Below are positions 20,385 to 28,374 of a DNA stretch of 34,548 bases, piece by piece; within the stretch, counting starts at the first letter, position 1; each line of letters starts with the position of its first letter. Below the pieces are notes generated by a model. The model was not told the DNA's origin. It saw only the letters and a program-made list of their open reading frames with translations, and searched no databases. The DNA is from Trebouxia sp. TZW2008. Its lineage: Eukaryota > Chlorophyta > Trebouxiophyceae > Trebouxiales > Trebouxiaceae. A program made the translations under genes and the position numbers. The stretch is from assembly GCA_002118135.1 (NCBI GenBank), contig BDIU01000027.1:2380-36927 (forward strand). Reading direction: 5' to 3'.

Positions 20385-21130
20385 GGGGTACAACTTCCCA
20401 TACCTTATACCCCGAAAAGATAAAAAGATTTACCCCGAAAGATCTTTCCCCTTTACCCCTATACCTTTACGGGAAGAAAAGGGATTTCCGGATATTACCC
20501 CTATACCCCTATACCCCTATACCCCTTCGGGGTACGGGGAGAATCCCTTCCGGGTACCGGGAGAAGCTTCTCCGCGTACCGGATACTACCCCTATACCCC
20601 GAAAAGATACTACCCCTATACCCCGGAGGGGTACCGGGAGAAGCTCTTCGTATCCCTTCGAGAAGCTTTTCGTATCCCTTCGAGAAGCTCTTCGTATCCC
20701 TTCGAGAAGCTTTTCCGGGAGACTTTTCTCGTATCCCTTCGTACTAGACTTTACCCCGAAAAGATACTACCCCTATACCCCGGAGGGGTACCGGGTACTA
20801 GACTTTACCCCTATACCCCTATACCCCGAATCTTTTCCCGGATACTACCCCGAATCTTTTACCGGATACTACCCCTATACCCCGAAAAGATACTACCCCT
20901 TACCGTATCCGGTACCCCTTCGGGGTAGTATCTTTTCGGGGTACTAGACTTTCCGAAGCTTTTACCGAAGCTCTTCGTATCCCTTCGTACTAGACTTTAC
21001 CCCTATACCCCTATACCCCGGAGGGGTACCGGGTACTAAACTTTACCCCGAAAAGATACTACCCCGAATCTTTTACCGGATACTACCCCGAAGGGGAAAA
21101 GCTTCTCGTATCCCTTCGTATAGGGGTAAA
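20385..21130. repeat. Palindromic-module repeat block H
   Basis: This block is almost wholly in C-rich orientation on the plus strand (CCCCTATA, GGATACTACCCC, GAGAAGCTCTTCGTATCC). It is therefore stop-poor, giving a 181-codon spurious ORF (20383-20928). Confidence 0.94.
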
Positions 21131-21473
21131 TCTTTTTATCTTTTCAGGGCTTGGGTGACGTAAAAAGGTAAAAAAACCTTTGCCCCAACAATTGTTAATA
21201 CATTGAATGGTCCAAAAGCAATTAAAAGCGCAACAAGTTTACCCCCTAGGTTAACTTAGGAAAACAGGTCTTTTTGGCAATAATTTTAAATAAAGTTTTT
21301 TTTAAAAAAGAATTCTCTCTTTTCTCTTTGTTTTTTAAAAACAAAAGAGAAAAGAAAAACTGGTTCCATAATTTCTACCAACAGCTTTGACGAAATAGTA
21401 CTCTTTTTTTTGTAAAAAATGTGCTCTTTTCAATCTTTTTCAAAACATTAATAAAAACAAAAACAGTTGTTTG
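21131..21473. other. AT-rich spacer
   Basis: This unique AT-rich sequence includes an imperfect inverted repeat near 21310-21355 (CTCTCTTTTCTCTTTG-type arms around TTTTTTAAAAA). No gene is seen. Confidence 0.5.
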
Positions 21474-21532
21474 AAGGGATACCAGGGTTTGTAAAAAGAT
21501 TTATAAAAGCTTAATCAAACCTGGTATCCCTT
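21474..21532 (-). terminator. Candidate terminator or boundary hairpin of the small-ORF island
   Basis: The arms AAGGGATACCAGGGTTT (21474-21490) and AAACCTGGTATCCCTT (21517-21532) pair with one bulged base. The stop codon of the 67-codon ORF overlaps the arm base. On the minus strand a T-rich tract follows (TGTTTTTGTTTTTATT). It could end transcription of the island or mark its edge. Confidence 0.5.
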
Positions 21533-21718
21533 AAGATAAGCATGACCTCTATACGGATTTCTGGAATGATAGCGGTGAATCTGCACTTCTGGCGTCTCCC
21601 AGCCCCCAAAAAGGTCATGCAACTGTACATTCTCGGAGTCAAGAGGACTGTGGCTGACGTCTTCGGAGATGTTTCTTCCATCTCCGAAATTTAAACAATG
21701 GGAATTTTGATAGCACAT
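21515..21718 (-). CDS. Unrecognised 67-codon ORF with a strong Shine-Dalgarno
   Basis: The ATG at 21718 is preceded by AAAGGAGAGTAAA, a good Shine-Dalgarno with about 6-nt spacing, unlike the plastid housekeeping genes here. The protein (starting MCYQNSHCLNFGDGRN) is hydrophilic, rich in His, Asp, Glu and Arg, with no membrane segment. I recognise no family. It ends in TGA, whereas the recognised genes end in TAA or TAG. Codon use is richer in G/C third positions (GAC, GTC, AGC, CAC, TCC, CAG) than in the neighbours, suggesting foreign origin. It lies about 210 nt downstream of the D5-domain ORF on the same strand, with strong hairpins between, so both could belong to one element or transcript. 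Function is unknown. Confidence 0.5.
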   Translation of the reverse strand: MCYQNSHCLNFGDGRNISEDVSHSPLDSENVQLHDLFGGWETPEVQIHRYHSRNPYRGHAYLKGYQV

Positions 21719-21760
21719 TTTACTCTCCTTTTATCTAAAGAAATAATTCACAAAAGTCTG

Positions 21761-21896
21761 TGATATTCCGTCCGGCTTTGAGAAAGATGGACGGAATATC
21801 ACAAAGACATGGTGTTTTAACCACAGACTTTGTGAGCACATTGCAATTATTGCGGCTTTTGCGCAACGGAAGGTGTGGTTAAAACACCACCTTCCG
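21761..21896 (-). promoter_or_regulatory. Mutually exclusive hairpins between the two island ORFs
   Basis: Three pairings compete. A 13-bp hairpin TGATATTCCGTCC/GGACGGAATATCA (21761-21773 with 21789-21801). A 9-bp hairpin CGGAAGGTG/CACCTTCCG (21867-21875 with 21888-21896). A 15-bp long-range pairing GGTGTTTTAACCACA/TGTGGTTAAAACACC (21811-21825 with 21874-21888), which uses bases of the second hairpin. On the minus strand this lies in the leader of the 67-codon ORF, an arrangement typical of attenuators. No function is shown. Confidence 0.5.
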
Positions 21897-21927
21897 GATT
21901 TAAGAAAGACAAAGATGGAACAACATT

Positions 21928-22329
21928 TTACTCCATTTGACTCTCTTTGTCTCCTCCATCTTTGAGGTCATGGTGTTTAAAAGTTATTCCCACATAACCC
22001 CGTCCCTCGTTCGAACGACCTTTTCCCACACGGAAACCTAAAGCCAAAAGCAAAGGCTCAATATCCTTCTTAAACAGTCCCGCACTCACCTGCGAATGTT
22101 CCGGTACAACGGCTTGGTACTGCTTATATAAATCTTGGGATCTTACAAAATTACCAGCCTTCTCCTGGAGAGAGTCGCTAACCCATCCCGCCAAAATTAG
22201 ATTTCTTGCAATTGGAATGTTGTGGTTCAGGTTGCTTCATTTAACTGATGGAGGAGACCACCCTTCTCCTGGACTACAACATTCCAGTCGCCCTACCGTT
22301 GTTTCATTTTCTGTCGTTTTATTGCTCAT
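21928..22329 (-). pseudogene. D5-type primase C-terminal-domain ORF with one in-frame TGA
   Basis: A reading frame of 134 codons runs from ATG at 22329 to TAA at 21928 and is interrupted only by TGA at codon 31 (22237-22239). The start has an excellent Shine-Dalgarno (AAGGAGGTAAAATG). The first part (30 codons, MSNKTTENETTVG...) is unrecognised. The second part has SQDLYKQYQAV, then SAGLFKKDIEPLLLALGF and GRGYVGI, the pattern of the winged-helix domain at the C-terminus of phage/plasmid D5 (P4-type) primases. The helicase and primase domains are absent. If the TGA is a true stop, the downstream part could only start at a non-AUG codon (TTG at 22194). G/C-rich third positions differ from the plastid genes. 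Options are a decayed fragment, a TGA readthrough product, or a small stand-alone DNA-binding protein. Family assignment is by eye. Confidence 0.55.
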
Positions 22330-22372
22330 TTTACCTCCTTTTCAGTTTTACTTATATTTTTACTTGAATCTG

Positions 22373-22404
22373 TTATCCCTTTATCCCTTTATCCCTTTAT
22401 CCCT
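22373..22404 (-). repeat. Four tandem 8-bp units upstream of the D5-domain ORF
   Basis: TTATCCCT occurs four times without error (AGGGATAA on the minus strand), ending 44 bp upstream of the ORF start at 22329. Its position resembles iterons upstream of plasmid replication genes, but the unit is shorter than typical iterons. It also resembles the AAGGGATA part of the common modules, so simple slippage is an alternative. Confidence 0.8.
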
Positions 22405-22607
22405 TGTGGGACAGCAATACAATCTTTTATAGTGTTTACAGCAATATAAAAAGCATGAACCAAAAAAAAAGATTTACTATTTTGTATACTTTTATCTTTG
22501 ATTTTTATTATTTAATTTTTATTTTATTTTTATTTGAAAAGGTTTTTGCCAATTCAAAAACAAAAACAACCGTATTAAAGATAAACAATTGAGCTCTTAA
22601 AAAAAAC

Positions 22608-22680
22608 TACCCCCAGGGGAGTTCGAATCCCCGTTTCCTCCGTGAAAGGGAGATGTCCTGGGCCTCTAGACGATGGGGGC
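22608..22680 (-). tRNA. trnE-UUC: tRNA-Glu (UUC)
   Basis: On the minus strand the 73-nt sequence begins GCCCCCATCGTCTAG, the typical plastid tRNA-Glu start. The acceptor GCCCCCA pairs with TGGGGGT (first pair G-U) and the discriminator is A. The anticodon stem TCTCC/GGAGG encloses CTTTCAC (anticodon TTC), and the T arm is GGGGA-TTCGAAC-TCCCC. CCA is not encoded. In plastids this tRNA serves translation and also supplies glutamyl-tRNA for 5-aminolevulinate synthesis in the chlorophyll/haem pathway. Confidence 0.97.
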
Positions 22681-23084
22681 TATATTGGTATTTTATTTGT
22701 TTTCTTATAAAGTGTCAATTTCTTGGTTTTTTAGTAAGAATCTTTCACAAGATACTAAAAAACAAGAGAAGGTATGTCTACGATGTCTATCTCTCTTTTA
22801 TCATAAACTTTTCTTATTTCTTTTATTTTTCTTTTTTTTGGTTTTTTTTTGTTTATCTTTTATTTTTCTTTATAAACCCGACAAGGGTTTTGGATTTTAA
22901 TGTTTTTTTCTTTTTTTTTTTACCTTTTGCCCTGTATAGTGTACCCCAATCTTTCACTACCCCAGTAGTTTACTACCCCTTACTCCAAAAAGATACAAAA
23001 ACATGTCACCCAGTATCCTTTAAACCTTCCCTAAAAGAAAATCCCCCGAAAAGAAAAAAGGGCTTTGGGTTACAAAGGGACCAT
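22681..23084. other. AT-rich spacer upstream of trnE
   Basis: This is very T-rich unique sequence that changes after about 22920 into degenerate CCCCAATCTTTC-like motifs leading into the next repeat block. The long ORF starting inside trnE (22653) is an artefact of this stretch running into stop-poor repeats. Confidence 0.55.
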
Positions 23085-24245
23085 ACCCCGAAAACCCTTT
23101 CCCCTATACCCCTATACCCCTATACCCCGGAGGGGTACCGGGAGACTTTTCTCGTATCCCTTCGAGAAGCTTTTCGTATCCCTTCGAGAAGCTCTTCGTA
23201 TCCCTTCGAGAAGCTTTTCGTATCCCTTCGAGAAGCTCTTCGTATCCCTTCGAGACTTTTCTCGTATCCCTTCGTACGGGGAGAATCTTTTCGGGGTACG
23301 GGGAGACTTTTCTCGTATCCCTTCGAGAATTTCTTCGTCTCCCGAAAAGAAAGTAGACTTTCTTCGTCTCCCGAAAAGAAAGTAGACTTTCTTCGTCTCC
23401 CGAAAAGAAAGTAGACTTTCTTCGTCTCCCGAAAAGATACGAGAAGCTCTTCGTATCCCTTCGTACTAGACTTTACCCCGAATCTTTTACCGGATACTAC
23501 CCCGAATCTTTTACTGGATACTACCCCGAACCTTTTACCGGATACTACCCCGTATCTTTTCGGGGTACGGGGAGAAAAGGATTCCGGGAGAAGCTTGTAC
23601 CCCTATACCCCTATACCCCTATACCCCTATACCCCGGAGGGGTACCGGGAGACTTTTCTCGCATCCCTTCGAGAAGCTTTTCGTATCCCTTCGAGAAGCT
23701 CTTCGTATCCCTTCGAGAAGCTTTTCGTATCCCTTCGAGACTTTTCTCGTATCCCTTCGAGAAGCTTTTCGTATCCCTTCGAGAAGCTCTTCGTATCCCT
23801 TCGAGAAGCTTTTCGTATCCCTTCGAGACTTTTCTCGTATCCCGAAAAGATACGAGAAAAGTCTCGTATCCCTTCGAGAAGCTCTTCGTATCCCTTGGTA
23901 CGGGGAAAAAAGGATTCCGGGAGACTTTTCTCGTATCCCTTCGTAAAGGGAGAATTTTATCCGGATACTACCCCGAAAAACCTTTACCCTATACCCCGTA
24001 TCTTTTACCGAAGCTTGTACCCCTATACCCCTTACCGAAGCTTTTCGGGGTACCGGATACTACCCGGAGAAGCTTCTCGAAGGGATACGAAGAGTTTCTC
24101 GAAGGGATACGAAGAGCTTCTCCCCGAAGAGATACTCCCCGAAGGGGTATAGGGGTAGTATCTTTTCGGGGAGAAGCTCTTCCGGGTAAAGGATACTACC
24201 CCGAATATTTTACCGGATACTTCTCTATACCCCAAAAAGACACTC
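23085..24245. repeat. Palindromic-module repeat block I
   Basis: The block is C-rich on the plus strand. A tandem alternation of CTTCGTATCCCTTCGAGAAG and CTTTTCGTATCCCTTCGAGA fills 23150-23280 and again 23650-23900. GACTTTCTTCGTCTCCCGAAA repeats occupy 23330-23420. Orientation changes near 24060-24180. No gene is present. Confidence 0.94.
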
Positions 24246-24640
24246 CCCTATACCCCGAGAAGACCCGATCCGATAAAAAGACGAAAAACCTTTCCCCTAT
24301 ACCTTTCTACCCCTATACCCTTATACCCCTCCGAAAAGATACGGGGTAGAAAGGAAAGGTTTTTCGGGGTAGAGGGGAGTATACGGTATCCGAAAAAGAT
24401 TATCCCTTTAACCTTTTGGCATACGGGGTACAAGACTTTTTCTGAATCCCTTCCGGTACTCTCATCTCATTGTAAACCCGATAAAAAAACGTACGAATCC
24501 CTTTCTTTTACAATGAGATTAAAGGATACGAAGGGGTAGTCGCCGGGAAATCCTTTCCGGTAAAAAAGTCTCTCATCTCATTGTAAACCCGCTTCCCTCA
24601 TCTCATTGTAAAGCTGAGAAAAAGATACGGGAAAGATAAA
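24246..24640. repeat. Mixed stretch with several second-family repeats
   Basis: TCTCATCTCATTGTAAACCC occurs at about 24462-24480 and 24574-24592, a third related copy lies at about 24598-24611, and a forward copy (ACAATGAGATT) at about 24510. Between them are weak versions of the common modules. No gene is present. Confidence 0.75.
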
Positions 24641-26005
24641 AAGACTTACCGTATCCGGTAAAAGGTTCGGGGTAGTATCCGGAAGAAAGTTTCGGTAAAA
24701 GCTTCGGGAAGTCTAGTACCCCAAAAAGCTTTGGAAAGTCTTTTCGGGGTAGTATCCGGAAAGGGATACGAGAAAAGTCTCCCCGTACCCCTATACCCCT
24801 TCGGGGAGAAGCTTTTCGGGGTACCGGATACGGTAAGGGGTATAGGGGTATAGGGGTATAAGGGTACAAGCTTCGGTAAAAGCTTCCGAAAGTCTAGTAC
24901 CCCGAAAAGCTTCGGGTTATCTTTTCGGGGTAGTATCCCTTCGGGGTATAGGGGTAGTATCCCGAAAAGAGACAAGGTAGTATCCGGGAAAAGATTCGGG
25001 GTAGTATCCTTTACCCGGAATCCTTTTCTCCCCGTACCCCTATACCCCGAAGGGGTACCGGATACGGTAAGGGGTAGTATCCCTTCGGGGTAGTATCCTT
25101 TACCCAGAATCCTTTTCTCCCCGTACCCCTATACCCCGAAAAGATACGGGGTAGTATCCGGTAAAAGATTCGGGGTATAGGGGGACAAGCTTCGGTAAAA
25201 GCTTCGGAAAGTCTAGTACCCCGAAAAGATACTACCCCGAAGGGGTACCGGATACGGTAAGGGGTAGTATCCCTTCGGGGTATAGGGGTAGTATCCGGAA
25301 TCCTTTACTCCTTTTACCCGGAAGAGCTTTTCCCCGTACCCCTATACCCCGAATCTTTTACCGGATACTACCCCGAAGGGATACTACCCCTTACCGAAGC
25401 TTTTACCGAAGCTCTTCCGGGTAAAGGGGTAGTATCCGGGAAAAGATTCGGGGTAGTATCCGGTAAAAGATTCGGGGTAGTATCCGGTAAAAGATTCGGG
25501 GTACAAGCTTCGGAAAGTCTAGTACCCGGAATCCTTTTCTCCCCGTACCCGGTACCCCTCCGGGGTATAGGGGTATAGGGGTATAGGGGTATAGGGGTAG
25601 TATCCGGGAAAAGATTCGGGGTAGTATCCGGGAAAAGATTCGGGGTAGTATCCGGAATCCTTTTTACGGTAAAAGCTTCTCGAAGGGATACGAAGAGCTT
25701 CTCGTATCTTTTCGGGATACGAGAAGCTTCTCCCCGTACCCCTCTACCCTTATACGAAGGGATACGAGAGGCTTCTCCCCTTCGGGGTATAGGGGTAAAG
25801 TCTAGTACGAAGGGATACGAGAAGCTTCTCCCGGTACCCGGAAGAGCTTCTCCCCTCCGGGGTATAGGGGTATAGGGGTAGTATCCCTTCGGGGTATAGG
25901 GGTAAAGTCTAGTACGAAGGGATACGAGAAGCTTCTCCCGGTACCCGGAAGAGCTTCTCCCGGTACCCCTCCGGGGTATAGGGGTATAGGGGTATAGGGG
26001 TAAAA
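24641..26005. repeat. Palindromic-module repeat block J
   Basis: The block is mostly G-rich on the plus strand: GGGGTAGTATCC, GGGAAAAGATTCGGGGTAG, AAAGTCTAGTACGAAGGGAT and TATAGGGG runs. Minus-strand ORFs of up to 222 codons (25368-26036) are artefacts of the stop-poor complement. Confidence 0.94.
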
Positions 26006-26843
26006 ACATTATTTTCTCATCTTTTTGTTTTTTCAAAGGGTATCTTTTCGTATCCCAAAAGATACAAACGTCTTTTTATCTTTCAGGGAAATCGTTCTCA
26101 TCTTTTTGTCGGGTCTTTTTGTATTCTCCGGGTACGGGAAAGCTTTGTTTGTCTTTTTTTTAAATTTAAAAAAGATTTAAAAAAAAAGACGAGCAAAAAA
26201 CTAAAAGATACCGCTTGCTTTGTACCAACAACAATAAAAAAAAGGTAAAAGATGCTGCTTCTGTCGTGCGGAGCATTCTTTGTACCAACAGTTTCTTTTT
26301 AAAAATTAAAAAACCCTCTTTTTTTAAGAAAAAGACCTGTTTAGAGCAAGTTTCAGCAAAAAAAAAAAGTAAAGTTTAGAAAAAAAAGTTTCTGAAAAAA
26401 AGAGAAAGAAAACAAAAAAGAAAAAGAAAAAGAGAACAACTAGAAACAAAAAGATTGTTTTATATATAAATCTTTATAAACTTTGACGACTTGAAAGTAA
26501 AAAGTAAAGAGAGTAAAATAATAACGAGAAAAATCTTTATTAAAATAATAACGAAAACCTGCCTTTATTAAGATAATAACAGGTTTTTGTGAAAAGTTAT
26601 TGATCTCGTTTGGACAACCGTTTTCCTTGGTACGCAAGTTTTTACTCTTTTTGTAGTGGAAAAACTGCGTAGAAAAAATACAAATAAAAGGGATACGTAT
26701 GGTTTTTTAAAAAAAATAAAAAAATAAAAAAATACGGGCGTTATGGTATTTTTTAAAAAATACTCAATATTTTGAGGAAATTGAGGAAAATTGTCAAGAA
26801 ATAATTATCAATCTTATATAATGTTTTTTTGGAGGATTCAAAT
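26006..26843. other. AT-rich region upstream of rps9
   Basis: This unique AT-rich sequence includes ATTAAAATAATAACGA-type tandem repeats at about 26535-26580 and a hairpin, AAAACCTG/CAGGTTTT, near 26552-26586. There are near-identical CTTTGTACCAACA phrases near 26219 and 26279. No gene was recognised. A GGAGG at 26831-26835 is the likely rps9 ribosome-binding site. Confidence 0.55.
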
Positions 26844-27314
26844 TTGGTTGAAAAGATTTCAGATTTAGCGAAGGGCAGTCAAGAAACTCCCCTTTCAAAT
26901 ATAGGGACAGACAGCCCAAAAACACCTGTTTCAAGTATAGCGACTGGCCGTCGAAAAGCTGCTGTTGCTCAAGTTAAAATTATCGACGGGAGTGGAGAAA
27001 TTACTATTAATGGGAAAAAGGGTGTAATCTATTTACAAGAAAATGCTTATTATATTGGTTGTGTAAAGGCTCCTTTGATCTTATTAAATGTAGAAAACCT
27101 TTATGATTTTAAAATAAATGTTAAAGGTGGGGGGTTTTTAGGCCAAGCAAAAGCGATACAGTTAGGAATATCACGAGCTCTTTGTGATGCTAAACAAAGT
27201 TATCGCCACGAACTTAAACAAAACGGCTTTCTTCGAAGAGATTCGCGTGTGAAAGAACGAAAAAAATATGGATTAAAAAAGGCCAGAAAAGCACCACAAT
27301 ATTCTAAACGTTAA
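26844..27314 (+). CDS. rps9: Ribosomal protein S9, probable UUG start
   Basis: This is plastid 30S ribosomal protein S9 (uS9), which sits in the head of the small subunit with its basic C-terminal tail near the P-site tRNA. Family features are [13 protein letters not shown] at the start of the domain, the [19 protein letters not shown] core, and the conserved terminus [25 protein letters not shown]. The reading frame contains no ATG at all between the upstream stop (TAA, about 26802) and the domain. The best start is TTG at 26844, 8 nt after a perfect GGAGG (26831-26835), giving 156 residues with an unconserved N-terminal extension of about 33. TTG at 26829 would lie upstream of that Shine-Dalgarno and is less likely. 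The stop is TAA. There are no repeat modules in the gene. RNA editing or an internal start at another non-AUG codon is an alternative. Confidence 0.93.
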   Translation: MVEKISDLAKGSQETPLSNIGTDSPKTPVSSIATGRRKAAVAQVKIIDGSGEITINGKKGVIYLQENAYYIGCVKAPLILLNVENLYDFKINVKGGGFLGQAKAIQLGISRALCDAKQSYRHELKQNGFLRRDSRVKERKKYGLKKARKAPQYSKR

Positions 27315-27869
27315 CAATTTATAGCTTTTTAATCCATAAAAATGTTTATAAATCTTTTATTACTCTCTTTTTAGAAAAGTCATTCAGGAAACCAAAAAAA
27401 CAAAACAAAAGTAAACTTTAGGTTTCTTTTTAACCTTCGCACAAGTAGTCCCTTAAGCTTGCTTTAAGGCTTTTTTTTTAAATGCTTTGTATATATCCCT
27501 TCATTCTCTTTTAAAAGAAGGAAAAAAGAGCAATTGCAGTACCCCGTAAAAACCTTTACCAGGAAACTATTTCCTTAAAAGCCATTTCCCCAGACACGGC
27601 TTTCTCTGAAAGCCTTTTCCCCAGAAAGCTGTTCCCCTGAAAAGGCTTTCCCCAAAAATGAAAAGATAAACCCAGTACCTTGAAAAAACTTTCCCTGAAA
27701 AAACCTTTTTCGGAAAGATAATCCCAGAAAAAAGACAAAGATTTCAGATTTAGCGATTTGGGGTACAACACCCTGAAAAGATAAAAAGACGAATAGGCTT
27801 TCCCTAGAAAACTATTTTCCTGAAAGCCATTTCCCTGAAAGCCATTTCCCTGGAAAAGATAATGCTTGT
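27315..27869. other. rps9-downstream spacer with degenerate CCTGAAAAGGC repeats
   Basis: This is AT-rich to about 27540. From 27555 to 27860 it consists of loosely repeated phrases around CCTGAAAAGGCTTTCCCC and GAAAGCCATTTCCCTG (perfect tandem at about 27825-27850). The 71-codon minus-strand ORF here is an artefact. These may be decayed relatives of the main modules. Confidence 0.6.
27451..27479 (+). terminator. Candidate rps9 terminator hairpin
   Basis: CCTTAA and TTAAGG pair around a 7-nt loop and are followed by C and nine T residues, about 137 bp after the rps9 stop. This is the shape of an intrinsic terminator or plastid 3'-end hairpin, though the stem is short and AT-rich. Confidence 0.4.
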
Positions 27870-28165
27870 ATCCCGTACCCGAAGGGATACTACCCGTCTC
27901 TTTCCCGGGGTACAGGCTTTACCCGAAGGGGTACTACCCGGGGAAAGAGACGGGTAAGAATATGGGGTATAGAGAAAGTCTAGTACGAAGGGATACGAAG
28001 AGCTTCTCGAAGGGATACGAAAAGCTTCTCGAAGGGATACGAAGAGCTTCTCCCGGTATTCCGAAAAGCTTCGGGTTATCTTTTCGGGGTAGTATCCGGT
28101 ACCCCGAAAAGCTTCGGGTTATCTTTTCGGGGTATAGGGGTAGTATTCCTTCGGGTAAAGCCTTT
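27870..28165. repeat. Palindromic-module repeat block K
   Basis: This short block contains a perfect 16-bp inverted repeat (27891-27906, TACCCGTCTCTTTCCC, with 27941-27956; 34-nt loop) followed by GAAGGGATACGAAGAGCTTC tandem copies. Confidence 0.88.
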
Positions 28166-28374
28166 TCGTCTTTTTATCTTTTCAGGGAAAAGGCTTTCGG
28201 GTAAATGGCTTTCAGATAATTTTATGAAAAAAGCCTGGTACCCTGAAAAGAGTACCCCCCCTATTTCCCTGAAAAGATTCTCTCATCTCATTGTAAACCG
28301 ATAAAAAGACGTACGAATCCCTTTCGTATCCTTTTTTACAATGAGATAAAAGGATACAAAAAGATAAAAAGACG

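Noticed and set aside
20383..20928. Long ORFs in repeat blocks as proline/tyrosine-rich proteins (also 14740-15351, 17322-17846, 22653-23414, 23595-24152, 25368-26036, 30037-30804)
   Set aside because: They translate the same stop-poor modules in whatever frame, overlap each other in several frames, and show no family resemblance. One even starts inside trnE.
22217..22432. Plus-strand 71-codon ORF over the island
   Set aside because: It opposes the minus-strand frame with the better ribosome-binding site and domain pattern, and its end lies in the tandem TTATCCCT repeat.
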